Positions 55,091 through 63,697 of a stretch of 64,000 nt of DNA are shown one piece after another (the first letter of the stretch is position 1; every line of letters begins with the position of its first letter). The stretch lies in contig NZ_AUEQ01000006.1 of NCBI RefSeq assembly GCF_000426065.1, positions 434,001 to 498,000 of the forward strand, written 5' to 3'. This DNA is from Mycobacterium sp. URHD0025. Lineage in GTDB: Bacteria; Actinomycetota; Actinomycetes; Mycobacteriales; Mycobacteriaceae. The notes beneath the pieces were generated by a model. It saw only the letters and a list, made by a program, of their open reading frames with translations, was not told the DNA's origin and did not search any database. A program made the position numbers and the translations under genes.

Positions 55091-56179
55091 ATGAGTACGC
55101 CGCTGAGTCTGGACAAGATCCAGCACGCTCCCAAGGCCCTGCTGCACGACCACCTGGACGGTGGGCTGCGACCGGCCACAGTGCTCGACCTGGCCGGTCA
55201 GCTCGGCTATGACGACCTGCCGGCAACCGAGGTCGACGAGCTGGCCACGTTCTTCCGCACGGCCGCCCACAGTGGCTCGTTGGTGCGCTACCTGGAGCCG
55301 TTCGCCCACACTGTCGGGGTCATGCAGACGCCTGAGGCGCTGTACCGCGTCGCCTTCGAGTGCGTGGAGGATCTGGCCGCGGACAACGTCGTCTATGCGG
55401 AGGTCCGGTTCGCGCCCGAGCTGCACATCGATCGTGGGCTGTCGCTCGACGATGTGGTCGACGCAGTGCTGGCCGGATTCACCGACGGTGAGAAGGCGAC
55501 CGCCGCCGAGGGCCGCGCCATCACCGTGCGTTGTCTGGTCACCGCCATGCGCCACGCGGCCCGCTCCCGCGAGATCGCCGAGCTGGCAATCCGGTTCCGG
55601 GACAAGGGCGTTGTGGGCTTCGACATCGCCGGCGCCGAGGCCGGATATCCTCCCACTCGTCACCTCGATGCCTTCGAGTACATGCGAGGCAACAACGCGC
55701 GCTTCACTATTCACGCGGGCGAGGCGTTCGGCCTGCCGTCGATCCACGAGGCCATCGCGTTCTGCGGGGCGGACCGGCTGGGCCACGGGGTGCGCATCGT
55801 CGACGACATCACCGAGTTCGATGACGGCACGCAGCGGCTGGGCCGGTTGGCATCCATCTTGCGCGACAAGCGCATTCCGCTGGAGATGTGCCCGAGCAGC
55901 AACGTGCAGACCGGCGCGGCACCCAGCATTGCCGAGCATCCGTTCGACCGCCTGGCGCGGCTGCGGTTCCGTGTCACCGTCAACACCGACAACCGGCTGA
56001 TGAGCGACACCACGATGAGTCAGGAGATGCTGCGGCTGGTCGAGGCGTTCGGCTACGGGTGGACCGACCTCGAGCGGTTCACCATCAATGCGATGAAGTC
56101 GGCTTTCATCCCGTTCGACGAACGCCTGGCGATCATCGACGAGGTGATCAAACCCCGGTATGCGGTTCTGGTCGGCTGA
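55091..56179 (+). CDS. add: Adenosine deaminase
   Basis: A 362-residue TIM-barrel zinc deaminase making inosine. Zn ligands [12 protein letters not shown]; substrate and catalysis [13 protein letters not shown] (His-Ala-Gly-Glu), [17 protein letters not shown], and the metal Asp in [16 protein letters not shown] 55091, corresponds to Rv3313c. Its last 32 bases overlap the 3' end of the converging broken hydrolase. Confidence 0.96.
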   Translation: MSTPLSLDKIQHAPKALLHDHLDGGLRPATVLDLAGQLGYDDLPATEVDELATFFRTAAHSGSLVRYLEPFAHTVGVMQTPEALYRVAFECVEDLAADNVVYAEVRFAPELHIDRGLSLDDVVDAVLAGFTDGEKATAAEGRAITVRCLVTAMRHAARSREIAELAIRFRDKGVVGFDIAGAEAGYPPTRHLDAFEYMRGNNARFTIHAGEAFGLPSIHEAIAFCGADRLGHGVRIVDDITEFDDGTQRLGRLASILRDKRIPLEMCPSSNVQTGAAPSIAEHPFDRLARLRFRVTVNTDNRLMSDTTMSQEMLRLVEAFGYGWTDLERFTINAMKSAFIPFDERLAIIDEVIKPRYAVLVG

Positions 56180-56976
56180 GCACAGCGCGTAGCGTATCGG
56201 CGAAAACTCCTGGCGCGCCCATGAATCCGCCATGGTCACCGGGAAACATCACCGGCCGTTGCCCCAGCAGATCGGCCAGCGCGGTCGTCGTGCGCTGGGT
56301 CAACAGGTGCCCGGACTCCTCGCCGAGGCCGAGCACCACCCGTCCGTTCTTCAGCGCCTCGACGTCGGGCCGGTAGCGGGTGGTGGCCCGCAGCTCATGG
56401 TTGAAGAAGTGTGCCGCGTCGCGCAGTTCCTGATCACTGGGTGCGGGCATCTCCGGTGAAGCCGGCGGCACGTCGAACCCGGCGTTGGCCATGAACTTTC
56501 CCCACGCCGCGAACATTCCATCGCCCGCGAACGTCGCGATGATGTCGTCGGTGGCAGCGCGCTGTTCGTCGGCGTCGGGCAACAACTCGAGCACGGGAGG
56601 CTCATGGGCCACCAGGGTGCCCACCCGATCGGGATGCCGGGCCACCAACGCCAGACCCGTCACCGCGCCGCCGGAGGAGCCGAACACGTCGGCTGAGCCG
56701 GCGCCCAAGTCATCGAGGATTGCCGCGACGTCGTCGGCGCAGCTCGGGTGTCGAGTCCTGGTCGGGATCATCGACAGCACTGCCGGCGACGCCGCGTGGG
56801 TCGGCGGTCACCACGGTGTGGTCACCGGCCAGCGCGTGTGCCAGTGGCGCGAACTCCGAGGCCGCCATCGGGGCGCCGAGGATGATCAGCAGCGGTCCCG
56901 TTCCGCGCACCTCATAGTGCAGGCGGGCGCCGGGGACCGTGACGGTGTGGGTGGAGAGGCTGCTCGTGGTGGTCAT
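56148..56976 (-). pseudogene. Alpha/beta hydrolase split by a one-base frameshift
   Basis: The N-terminal part (from ATG 56976: VTVPGARLHYEVRGTGPLLI, AGDHTVVTADPRGVAGSAVD) and the C-terminal part (ADDVAAILDDLGAGSADVFG, then SSGGAVTGLALVARHPDRV with the nucleophile) are in different frames. They join smoothly if one base is added near 56736-56742 (GCGCC on the coding strand). Beyond this point the first frame reads only Arg-rich nonsense. The intact protein would be about 276 residues. It could be a true pseudogene or an assembly error at a GC-rich run. Confidence 0.8.
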
Positions 56977-57018
56977 GAGTGCTCTGACCGCTCTGGCGGC
57001 CAGAACTCATCGGGGCGG

Positions 57019-58299
57019 CTACTCCGGCCGTAGGCGCGACTCCACGAAACGCTCCAGTGCTTCCCACTGCTCGACGGCCTGAGCGTACGGGGCCTCGGGC
57101 TTGCGGGCGTTCTCGTTGCCCAGGACATAGTCCACGAATTTGCCGAGCGCCTTGGTGCCCGCCAGTGTCTCGTCGACGGTCTTGTCCTCCGAATAGTCGC
57201 TCACGTCGCGCAGCAACTCGACGGCCAACTCCAACTGGTCATGGTCGACCGCGTCGGGTCCGTCGGCGATGTCGTCTGAGATGCCGCTGAGGACGTAGAC
57301 GTTCTCGTCGGCGACCTCCACGCGCAGGGAGCCGTCCGTGGCGGCGGTCCTGATGTCGTCGTAGGTGGCCAGGTCCGACAGGTCGTGATCGTGTTCGTCG
57401 GCCAGGTAGCGGGCCAGGGCGCGCTCGGAGCTGAACACGCTGATGCGTCCATTACGACCCAGGAAGACCGGCTCGTCGTCGAGGTAGCAACGCAACGTGT
57501 AGACGGTGCCCGAGCCGGTCATGATGCGCACCGGGTCGATACCGACCTTCTGCCAGAAGTCCTCGTCATCGCCCAGGACGGCGGTGTCGGCGGCGCTGCG
57601 CACGGGCGCGACCTCGGCCTCGGCGTCGTCCTCGTCGTTTTCGGCGTCGTCGTCGGTGTCGGTGTCGGCGGTGAGGTCGTCCTCGTCCTCTTCGGGGGCG
57701 GGCTCCTCGAGTTCGGCCTCGGCCTTCTTGACCGCGTCGGAATCGATGTCCTCGGGAACCGTGACGATCTCGTCGATGGAGTCGACCACGCCGTCCCAGC
57801 CGCGGGCGATCACGGCTTCGATCTCGGCCCAGCGCTTGCGCCCGGAGCGGCCGGTGAAGCCTTCCAACCCACCGCCCACCGTGCCCAGCACGGGGTTGCC
57901 GTTGAAGAACTTGCTGATGGCTGCCAGCTCGCACACCGAGCCGATCGAGGACACCACCACCAGCGTGCGGTGCAGGGTCGCGACGGATTCTTCCGTCGGC
58001 TTCTCGGCGACCAGGTCGGGGACCCCCACGATGTCGTACTCGCGGTCCTCCGACGGCTGCAGCTTGTGTGCGTTGGCCGCGGTGAGCTTGCTCCACGCCG
58101 GGTGGTCGGCGAGATCGTTGTCGGTGTTGGTGCGCACGAAAGCCACCAGGTCAGCGACCGATTCGAAGGCGTACAGGGCATCACCCTCGCCAAGGAACGC
58201 CTCCCACTCATCGCCGGCATCCCGCCAACGCGGAGCCCACAGTGTGTAAAGGTCGCCCTTGGTCAGCCCGAGCCGGACCGGCACGATGTCAGCAGCCAT
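57019..58299 (-). CDS. Rv3311-like conserved acidic protein (annotated elsewhere as primosomal protein)
   Basis: A 426-residue soluble protein conserved in mycobacteria at this position. Two similar halves can be seen: residues 10-80 (DLYTLWAPRWRDAGDEWEAF, YAFESVADLVAFVRTNTDND) and 265-330 (VYTLRCYLDDEPVFLGRNGR, VFSSERALARYLADEHDHDL). They are joined by a strongly acidic linker at about 200-235 (EEPAPEEDEDDLTADTDTDD). No enzymatic motif is visible; the primosomal label has no support in the sequence. ATG 58299. Confidence 0.8.
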   Translation of the reverse strand: MAADIVPVRLGLTKGDLYTLWAPRWRDAGDEWEAFLGEGDALYAFESVADLVAFVRTNTDNDLADHPAWSKLTAANAHKLQPSEDREYDIVGVPDLVAEKPTEESVATLHRTLVVVSSIGSVCELAAISKFFNGNPVLGTVGGGLEGFTGRSGRKRWAEIEAVIARGWDGVVDSIDEIVTVPEDIDSDAVKKAEAELEEPAPEEDEDDLTADTDTDDDAENDEDDAEAEVAPVRSAADTAVLGDDEDFWQKVGIDPVRIMTGSGTVYTLRCYLDDEPVFLGRNGRISVFSSERALARYLADEHDHDLSDLATYDDIRTAATDGSLRVEVADENVYVLSGISDDIADGPDAVDHDQLELAVELLRDVSDYSEDKTVDETLAGTKALGKFVDYVLGNENARKPEAPYAQAVEQWEALERFVESRLRPE

Positions 58300-58371
58300 G
58301 CGGCACAGCCTAATGGGATGCCCTGGAGGCCAGTCAGCTCGTCTCCGGTTCAGGGCCTACCGGCACGCTCG

Positions 58372-59433
58372 TCACACCGTGGGCCGCCAGAATCCCTGAA
58401 AGCCCTGACCGGCATTCGTGGTCCGGATGGGTGACAGTTTCACCGGATCCCCGGCCTCGATCATGGTGTTCGCCCCGACGATCATCGCGACGTGTCCGTC
58501 CCATACCGCCAGATCGCCGGGCCGCAACGTTCCTGGCGACACGGCCGTGCCGACGTCCTGCTCCTGGGCCAGCCGCGGAAGGTCCAGCCCGGCTTCGTGA
58601 TAGGCCCATTGGGTCAGTCCACTGCAGTCCAACCCGACGCCCGGTGTGGTGCCTCCCCACCGGTACGGCACTCCCAGTTGGGTCAGCGCGTGCCGCACCG
58701 CGCTGGCTGCCACGGCGTTGGGCGCCACGGCTGTGCTTCCGTCGGGCAACCGCACCGCCACGCCATCGCCGAACATGCCCGGGTCGCGCAGCCCGACGGG
58801 GGCTTCCGAGCGGTCAGCATTCCAACTACTCGCCGGGGCAGCAGGCGGTGGACTCCCGGAGAACCCCGCAGCAGCCGGTGCGAAACCGCCGGAGCCGGCC
58901 GAGTAACCGGAGCCGGCCGGGAAACCGCGCGAGCCGGTGTACGGAGCGGTGACTGCCTCGGCCCGGTGGTCCAGGTCGGCGCGTAGTTCGTCGACGACAG
59001 CCGACGCCTCGGCGATCGCGCGCCGTGCCTCCGCGTGCAGTTCCTCGGCCACTCCCGGTTCGTCGAGATGGGGAGCCAGCGCCGCGGCGCGTTCCTCGAA
59101 GCGGTCGATGATCGCCTGCAGCCGTGACCTCGCCCGAGCCACGGCCGAGTCTGCGTCGCGGGCCGCCGTGCTCAAGGCCTGCGCCTGCTCGGCCAGGCCC
59201 GCCACTTGCGCGGCGGTGTCCGCAGTGAAGCCCGCGGCGGCCGTCGCTGAGGCGCCCGCCCAACCGCCGGCGGCGTCGTCCCACGAGCGGCCGAGCGCGG
59301 CGGCGATATCCGTGAGGGCGGTGTGCGCCCCGTCCAGTGCCGTCACAGCCGGGCTGTCGGACGGCCAGCCGGCGCCCACCAGATCCCGAAGCTCGTAGAG
59401 CGGCGCGGCCAGCGCGATGGGGGACGCGGGCAC
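58372..59433 (-). CDS. NlpC/P60 peptidase with helical N-terminal domain
   Basis: A 353-residue protein. Residues 1-165 are helical and Ala-rich, with a WAGASATAAAGFTADTAAQV-like WXG-type stretch. A Gly/Ser/Pro linker follows, then a C40 NlpC/P60 domain: GVPYRWGGTTPGVGLDCSGL (catalytic Cys) and GDLAVWDGHVAMIVGANTMI (His). Such peptidases cut peptidoglycan between D-Glu and meso-DAP. There is no Sec signal, and the helical N-terminus plus the small helical partner encoded two bases upstream suggest type VII export. GTG 59433. Confidence 0.85.
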   Translation of the reverse strand: MPASPIALAAPLYELRDLVGAGWPSDSPAVTALDGAHTALTDIAAALGRSWDDAAGGWAGASATAAAGFTADTAAQVAGLAEQAQALSTAARDADSAVARARSRLQAIIDRFEERAAALAPHLDEPGVAEELHAEARRAIAEASAVVDELRADLDHRAEAVTAPYTGSRGFPAGSGYSAGSGGFAPAAAGFSGSPPPAAPASSWNADRSEAPVGLRDPGMFGDGVAVRLPDGSTAVAPNAVAASAVRHALTQLGVPYRWGGTTPGVGLDCSGLTQWAYHEAGLDLPRLAQEQDVGTAVSPGTLRPGDLAVWDGHVAMIVGANTMIEAGDPVKLSPIRTTNAGQGFQGFWRPTV

Positions 59434-59435
59434 GG

Positions 59436-59741
59436 CTACACCCGCGGCAGCAGCTGAGCCGCGCGCTGCCCGACGGCGTCGTAGCCGGCAGCGGACTTTC
59501 CGGCGCTGACGGCACCCGCATCCGTCCGAGCGCCCAACGATGCGACCGCATCGCTGTGGGCGGAGACGGCTTCGGTGAAAGCCGTGATGAACCGTTGGCC
59601 GATCGGTCCGAGAGCCGCCGCCGGCGACGGCATGGAGCGAAGGGTGGCGGCCACGGCGCTGAGGCCGGCGGCATGGGCGTTGAGGGCATCGCCAAGGGCA
59701 CGGATGGCCGCCATGTCGGCGCGCAGGTTGTCGGCGGGCAT
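59436..59741 (-). CDS. Small helical protein, candidate type VII secretion partner
   Basis: A 101-residue Ala-rich helical protein (ADMAAIRALGDALNAHAAGL, RFITAFTEAVSAHSDAVASL). Length and helix content resemble DUF2580/EspC-like or WXG100-like proteins, but no clear WXG turn is present. Its stop lies two bases before the GTG of the NlpC/P60 gene, so the two form a coupled pair and may be secreted as a heterodimer. ATG 59741. Divergent from upp. Confidence 0.65.
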   Translation of the reverse strand: MPADNLRADMAAIRALGDALNAHAAGLSAVAATLRSMPSPAAALGPIGQRFITAFTEAVSAHSDAVASLGARTDAGAVSAGKSAAGYDAVGQRAAQLLPRV

Positions 59742-59790
59742 GTGGTTAGGACGCCCGCCGACGCCGATCGGTTCCCGTTAAGGTCAGCGC

Positions 59791-60414
59791 ATGGATGTAC
59801 GCGTCGTCGACCACCCTCTGGCCGCCGCGCGGCTGACCACCCTTCGCGATGAGCGGACCGACAACGCGGGTTTCCGTGCGGCGCTCCGGGACCTGACGCT
59901 GATGCTGGTGTACGAGGCCACCCGGGATGCGGCGTCCGAGCAGATCGCGGTGCGCACCCCGGTGACCGACACCATGGGTTCGCGATTGGCCAATCCGCCG
60001 TTGCTGGTCCCCGTGTTACGGGCCGGTCTGGGGATGGTCGACCAGGCGCATGCGTTGATCCCTGAGGCACAGGTGGGTTTCGTGGGGATGGCTCGTGACG
60101 AGACGACGCATCAGCCGACGCCGTACCTGGCGTCGCTGCCGGACGATCTGAGCGCGCGGTCGGTGTTCGTGCTCGACCCGATGCTGGCGACCGGCGGGTC
60201 GATGGCTTACACCATCAACCTGCTGAAGGAGCGCAACGCTGACGACATCACCGCGGTGTGCGTGGTGTGCGCTCCGCAGGGGATCGCCGCGATCGAGAAG
60301 ATCGCACCCGAAATGCGGCTCGTCACCGCGACCGTCGACGAGGGGCTGAACGAGATCGCCTACATCGTCCCCGGTCTCGGTGACGCGGGGGACCGTCAGT
60401 TCGGCCCGCGCTGA
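59791..60414 (+). CDS. upp: Uracil phosphoribosyltransferase
   Basis: A 207-residue UPRTase turning uracil and PRPP into UMP. The PRPP loop is [20 protein letters not shown]; other signatures are [35 protein letters not shown] and the uracil-binding end [18 protein letters not shown] 59791. It completes pyrimidine salvage with cdd and deoA. Confidence 0.97.
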   Translation: MDVRVVDHPLAAARLTTLRDERTDNAGFRAALRDLTLMLVYEATRDAASEQIAVRTPVTDTMGSRLANPPLLVPVLRAGLGMVDQAHALIPEAQVGFVGMARDETTHQPTPYLASLPDDLSARSVFVLDPMLATGGSMAYTINLLKERNADDITAVCVVCAPQGIAAIEKIAPEMRLVTATVDEGLNEIAYIVPGLGDAGDRQFGPR

Positions 60415-60418
60415 GGCA

Positions 60419-62035
60419 CTACCAGCGGGCTGCGGCGTCGGCCAGGTCCTGGCTGAGTTTCTGGGCGTGCGCCCGTGCGGTGTCCAGGTCGTCGGTCGGC
60501 GCGCAGCGGACTTCGGTGTAGGACTTGAGTTTCGGCTCGGTTCCCGACGGGCGCACCACCACCCGGACCGAAGTGTCGGCGTCGCTGCCGGTGAAGATCA
60601 GCGCGTCGGTGCGCTGTTGCCCGTCCAGCACCAGCAGATCCTCGACACTGACGGCGATGCCGGCCAGTTCGGTCGGCGGGGCCGAGCGCAAGCGACTCAT
60701 GGCTGCCGCGGCGTCATCGACGTGGCGGCTGACCGCACCCGTCACGTGCACGCCGTGCACCTTGGCCAGATCATCGAGGGCGTCGAGCACGGTGCGACCC
60801 TGATGGCGGAGTGCGGCCACCAGGTCGGCAGCCAGGATCGCGGCGCTGATCCCATCCTTGTCCCGCACCGAGGCAGGGTCGACGCAATGGCCGATCGCCT
60901 CCTCGTAGGCGTAGACCAACGTATTGCCGGGAGATTGGGCGCGGGCCAGCCACTTGAACCCGGTGAGGGTTTCGGCGTGCTGCGCACCGTGCGCGGCCGC
61001 GATCGCCGCCAGCATGCGCGATGAGACCACGGTGCTGGCGACCAGGGCGGCTTCACTGACCGGGCCCGGTTCGATTTGGGAGAGAATGTAATCGCCCAGC
61101 AGCCAGCCTGTTTCGTCGCCGGTGAGCATGCGCCAGCCATCGGGTCCGGGCACGCCGACGGCGCACCGGTCGGCATCGGGGTCCAGCGCGATGGCGATTT
61201 CGGCATCGACCTCGTCGGCCAGAGCCAGAAGCGCATCGACGGCACCGGGCTCCTCGGGATTGGGAAAGCTGACGGTGGGGAAGTTCGGGTCAGGGTTGAA
61301 CTGTTCCTCGACCACGTGCACGTCGTCGAACCCGGCCAATGCCATTGCGTCGAGGGCGTATTCGCCGCCGACGCCGTGCAGCGGAGTCAGCGCCACGCGT
61401 ACCGAACCGGTGGCGCGACGTACCCGAGCGGCCCGTTCCAGGTAGTGATAGACCTGCCGGAGCCCGCCGGTTTCCACTGCAGCCCTGTTTATCTCGTCGG
61501 CGTGCGGGGCCCGGGCAACTGCGGCCTCGATCTCGCGATCGGCGGGAGAGTTGATCTGCATGCCGCCCTCGACGAATACCTTGTAGCCGTTGTCGGCGGG
61601 CGGATTGTGGGATGCGGTGATCTGGACCCCGGCCACCGCAGGCAGGTGCCGGACGGTGTAGGCGAGCACCGGTGTCGGGACGGCGGCCATCATGAGCAGG
61701 ACCTGGAAGCCTTCGGCCGCAAGTACTTCGGCAGTCGCCAAGGCGAACTCGTCAGAGTGGTGCCGGGCGTCACGGCCGACCACGACGTGGGATCCGCCCA
61801 GGCCCCTGTCCTTGAGGACCTGGGCCAGCGCCCACGTGGTGCGCACGACGACGGCCAGGTTCATCGCATCGGGCCCGCCCCGTATCGGTCCGCGTAAACC
61901 GGCGGTGCCGAAGGTCAGCGGATGGCTGAATCGGCGGTCGAGCTCATCGGGGCTACACGCGGACAATTCGGCCGCGGTCTGCGGGTCGGGGTCGTGGGCG
62001 ATCCAATCGGCGGCGGCGGTCGCGATGGAAGTCAT
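60419..62035 (-). CDS. pmmB: Phosphomannomutase/phosphoglucomutase
   Basis: A 538-residue alpha-D-phosphohexomutase. The phosphoserine loop is in VQITASHNPPADNGYKVFVE, the Mg loop IALDPDADRCAVG, the sugar loop VYAYEEAIGHCVDP, and the phosphate-binding RPSGTEPKLKSY near the C-terminus. It corresponds to Rv3308 and supplies mannose- or glucose-1-phosphate for envelope glycans. ATG 62035 overlaps the stop of the MarR gene as ATGA, so both are in one transcript. Confidence 0.95.
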   Translation of the reverse strand: MTSIATAAADWIAHDPDPQTAAELSACSPDELDRRFSHPLTFGTAGLRGPIRGGPDAMNLAVVVRTTWALAQVLKDRGLGGSHVVVGRDARHHSDEFALATAEVLAAEGFQVLLMMAAVPTPVLAYTVRHLPAVAGVQITASHNPPADNGYKVFVEGGMQINSPADREIEAAVARAPHADEINRAAVETGGLRQVYHYLERAARVRRATGSVRVALTPLHGVGGEYALDAMALAGFDDVHVVEEQFNPDPNFPTVSFPNPEEPGAVDALLALADEVDAEIAIALDPDADRCAVGVPGPDGWRMLTGDETGWLLGDYILSQIEPGPVSEAALVASTVVSSRMLAAIAAAHGAQHAETLTGFKWLARAQSPGNTLVYAYEEAIGHCVDPASVRDKDGISAAILAADLVAALRHQGRTVLDALDDLAKVHGVHVTGAVSRHVDDAAAAMSRLRSAPPTELAGIAVSVEDLLVLDGQQRTDALIFTGSDADTSVRVVVRPSGTEPKLKSYTEVRCAPTDDLDTARAHAQKLSQDLADAAARW

Positions 62036-62478
62036 GACCCAAGTGTGCCCGCAGTGGCATCGGAGTAGGCCAGCTTGCGCAGGACAGGTGCCACCAGCAT
62101 CACCAGATCGAATTCGAGATCGGTGAGGTTCTCCCGCATGGTGGCGTGCAACCAGGCGTCGCGCTCGGCGCGGTCCGCCTCCAGCAGGGCCATCCCTGCT
62201 GCGGTGATCTCGATGAGCTGTCGGCGACGGTCGTTGTCGTCGGGACGGCGGGCGATCAGGCCGCGGCGGACGAGTTCATTGATGCTGTCTGTCAGCGACT
62301 GCGCGCGGACATGCAGGCGAGCGCCCATCTCGGCCGGGGTGGTGGTTCCGGTGCGACTGGCCTCCCCGAGCAGTTCGAGCTGGCTCAAGGTGAGGCCGTG
62401 GTCGGGCCGGTGGCGCCGCATCTGGCGGGTGACCGCCATCATCGACTCGCGTAGTTCAGTCGCCGACGTTGCTGCCAT
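62032..62478 (-). CDS. MarR-family transcriptional regulator
   Basis: A 148-residue MarR protein: GLTLSQLELLGEASRTGTTT, PAEMGARLHVRAQSLTDSIN and the wing RRPDDNDRRRQLIEITAAGM. ATG 62478 is used (TTG 62484 is in frame). It precedes pmmB with a four-base overlap and is divergent from the AbrB-family membrane gene. Inverted repeats with TACC/GGTA half-sites lie before both genes, so it likely controls both directions. Confidence 0.9.
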   Translation of the reverse strand: MAATSATELRESMMAVTRQMRRHRPDHGLTLSQLELLGEASRTGTTTPAEMGARLHVRAQSLTDSINELVRRGLIARRPDDNDRRRQLIEITAAGMALLEADRAERDAWLHATMRENLTDLEFDLVMLVAPVLRKLAYSDATAGTLGS

Positions 62479-62487
62479 AGACAAGTT

Positions 62488-62570
62488 ATACCTTGGTATT
62501 CACGCCTATCGTGGCATTTGATGCCCTATGGAGCAAGGGTAGTCCGAAGGAATGCCTTACCATTTTGGTA
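62488..62570. promoter_or_regulatory. Paired TACC..GGTA inverted repeats, candidate MarR operators
   Basis: ATACC-TT-GGTAT (62488-62499) lies nine bases before the MarR start and TACCA-TTT-TGGTA (62558-62570) lies 17 bases before the AbrB-family start. Both have the same half-site with different spacing, which suggests one regulator on both promoters. Confidence 0.5.
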
Positions 62571-62587
62571 GGAGGTGCGAGACAGCG

Positions 62588-63697
62588 ATGACGCGGACAC
62601 TGCGATGGGCCCTACTCGTCCTCGCGACTGCCGGCGTCACCGTCCCGCTCGATCTCGTCGGCGTTCCGTCGGCCGCGCTGTTCGCCGGGCTGGTGGTGGG
62701 CATTGCGCTGGCCCTCGCGGCCTTGGCGCCGGAACGCATGCCGCGTCGAGCCGGGGTGATCGCCCAGGGGGTGCTCGGCGTTTACATCGGCACGATGGTC
62801 CATCACGATGCGGTCAGCGCGATCGGCCCGGATTGGTTGATCGTGCTGGCGATCACCGTCGCCACGCTGGTCCTGAGCGTCGTTGCCGGCGGGTTGCTCG
62901 GACTGCACCGCGATGTCAGCCCGTTGACCGGCTCGCTGGCGCTGGTGGCAGGCGGCGCGTCGGGTCTGGTGGCCATCGCCCGTGAGCTCGGTGGCGATGA
63001 TCGCGTCGTCTCCGTCGTCCAGTACCTGCGCGTGGCACTCGTCACCGCGACCATTCCGCTCGTGGTGACCCTCGTGTTCCACGCCGACAGGTCGCATCCC
63101 TCGCCGGCCGCGGCCCAAACCGATTCGGCGCCCTGGTATCTCAGCCTCGTGATGTTGGTTGTGATCGTTGCTGTCGGCGCCGTCGGCGGGCGATGGGTCA
63201 AGCTGCCCGGTGCCGGACTTCTGGGCCCGCTGGCCCTGACGGTGGCACTGCAACTCACCGGCCTGTCCTTCGGGTTGGCGGTCCCGGTACTACTGGTGCA
63301 GGCGGCCTACATGGTGATCGGCTGGCAGGCCGGCATCGCCTTCACCCGGGAGTCGCTGAGTGCCATCGGCCGGATCCTTCCGCTGGCACTGACGCTGATC
63401 GTGGTGCTCGGTGTGGCCACCGCCGGCCTCGGCGTGGTGCTGGCCGACGTCACGGGGATGACGCAACTCGAGGGCTACCTCGCGACAAGTCCGGGTGGGG
63501 TGTACGCGGTGCTGGCCACCGCCGTGGAAACCGGTTCCAATGTCACTTTCATCGTCGCCGCGCAGGTTTTGCGCGTCCTGCTGATGCTGTTCGTCGCGCC
63601 ACTGATGGCCCGGGGCATGGCCCGGCTCGGCAGGCGACGCGGACTTCGTCACGATCAGCCGGCCGACGTCCCCGTTGCCGCGGTGACCAGGCGGTAG
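62588..63697 (+). CDS. AbrB-family membrane protein (PF05145 type)
   Basis: A 369-residue membrane protein with about ten hydrophobic segments in two similar halves, the pattern of the AbrB duplication family. GVPSAALFAGLVVGIALALA and IAQGVLGVYIGTMVH belong to the first half; LPGAGLLGPLALTVALQLTG and VQAAYMVIGWQAGIAFTRES to the second. ATSPGGVYAVLATAVETGSN is a conserved loop. Despite the name it is not a transcription factor; a transport role is assumed. AGGAGG lies 12 bases before ATG 62588. Regulated probably by the divergent MarR. Confidence 0.85.
   Translation: MTRTLRWALLVLATAGVTVPLDLVGVPSAALFAGLVVGIALALAALAPERMPRRAGVIAQGVLGVYIGTMVHHDAVSAIGPDWLIVLAITVATLVLSVVAGGLLGLHRDVSPLTGSLALVAGGASGLVAIARELGGDDRVVSVVQYLRVALVTATIPLVVTLVFHADRSHPSPAAAQTDSAPWYLSLVMLVVIVAVGAVGGRWVKLPGAGLLGPLALTVALQLTGLSFGLAVPVLLVQAAYMVIGWQAGIAFTRESLSAIGRILPLALTLIVVLGVATAGLGVVLADVTGMTQLEGYLATSPGGVYAVLATAVETGSNVTFIVAAQVLRVLLMLFVAPLMARGMARLGRRRGLRHDQPADVPVAAVTRR

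Noticed and set aside
57019..58299. Primosomal replication protein
   Set aside because: No helicase, zinc or DNA-binding motif is visible; the name seems to be an inherited annotation.
62588..63697. AbrB as a transcription factor
   Set aside because: The protein is polytopic and matches the membrane family that only shares the name with the regulator.
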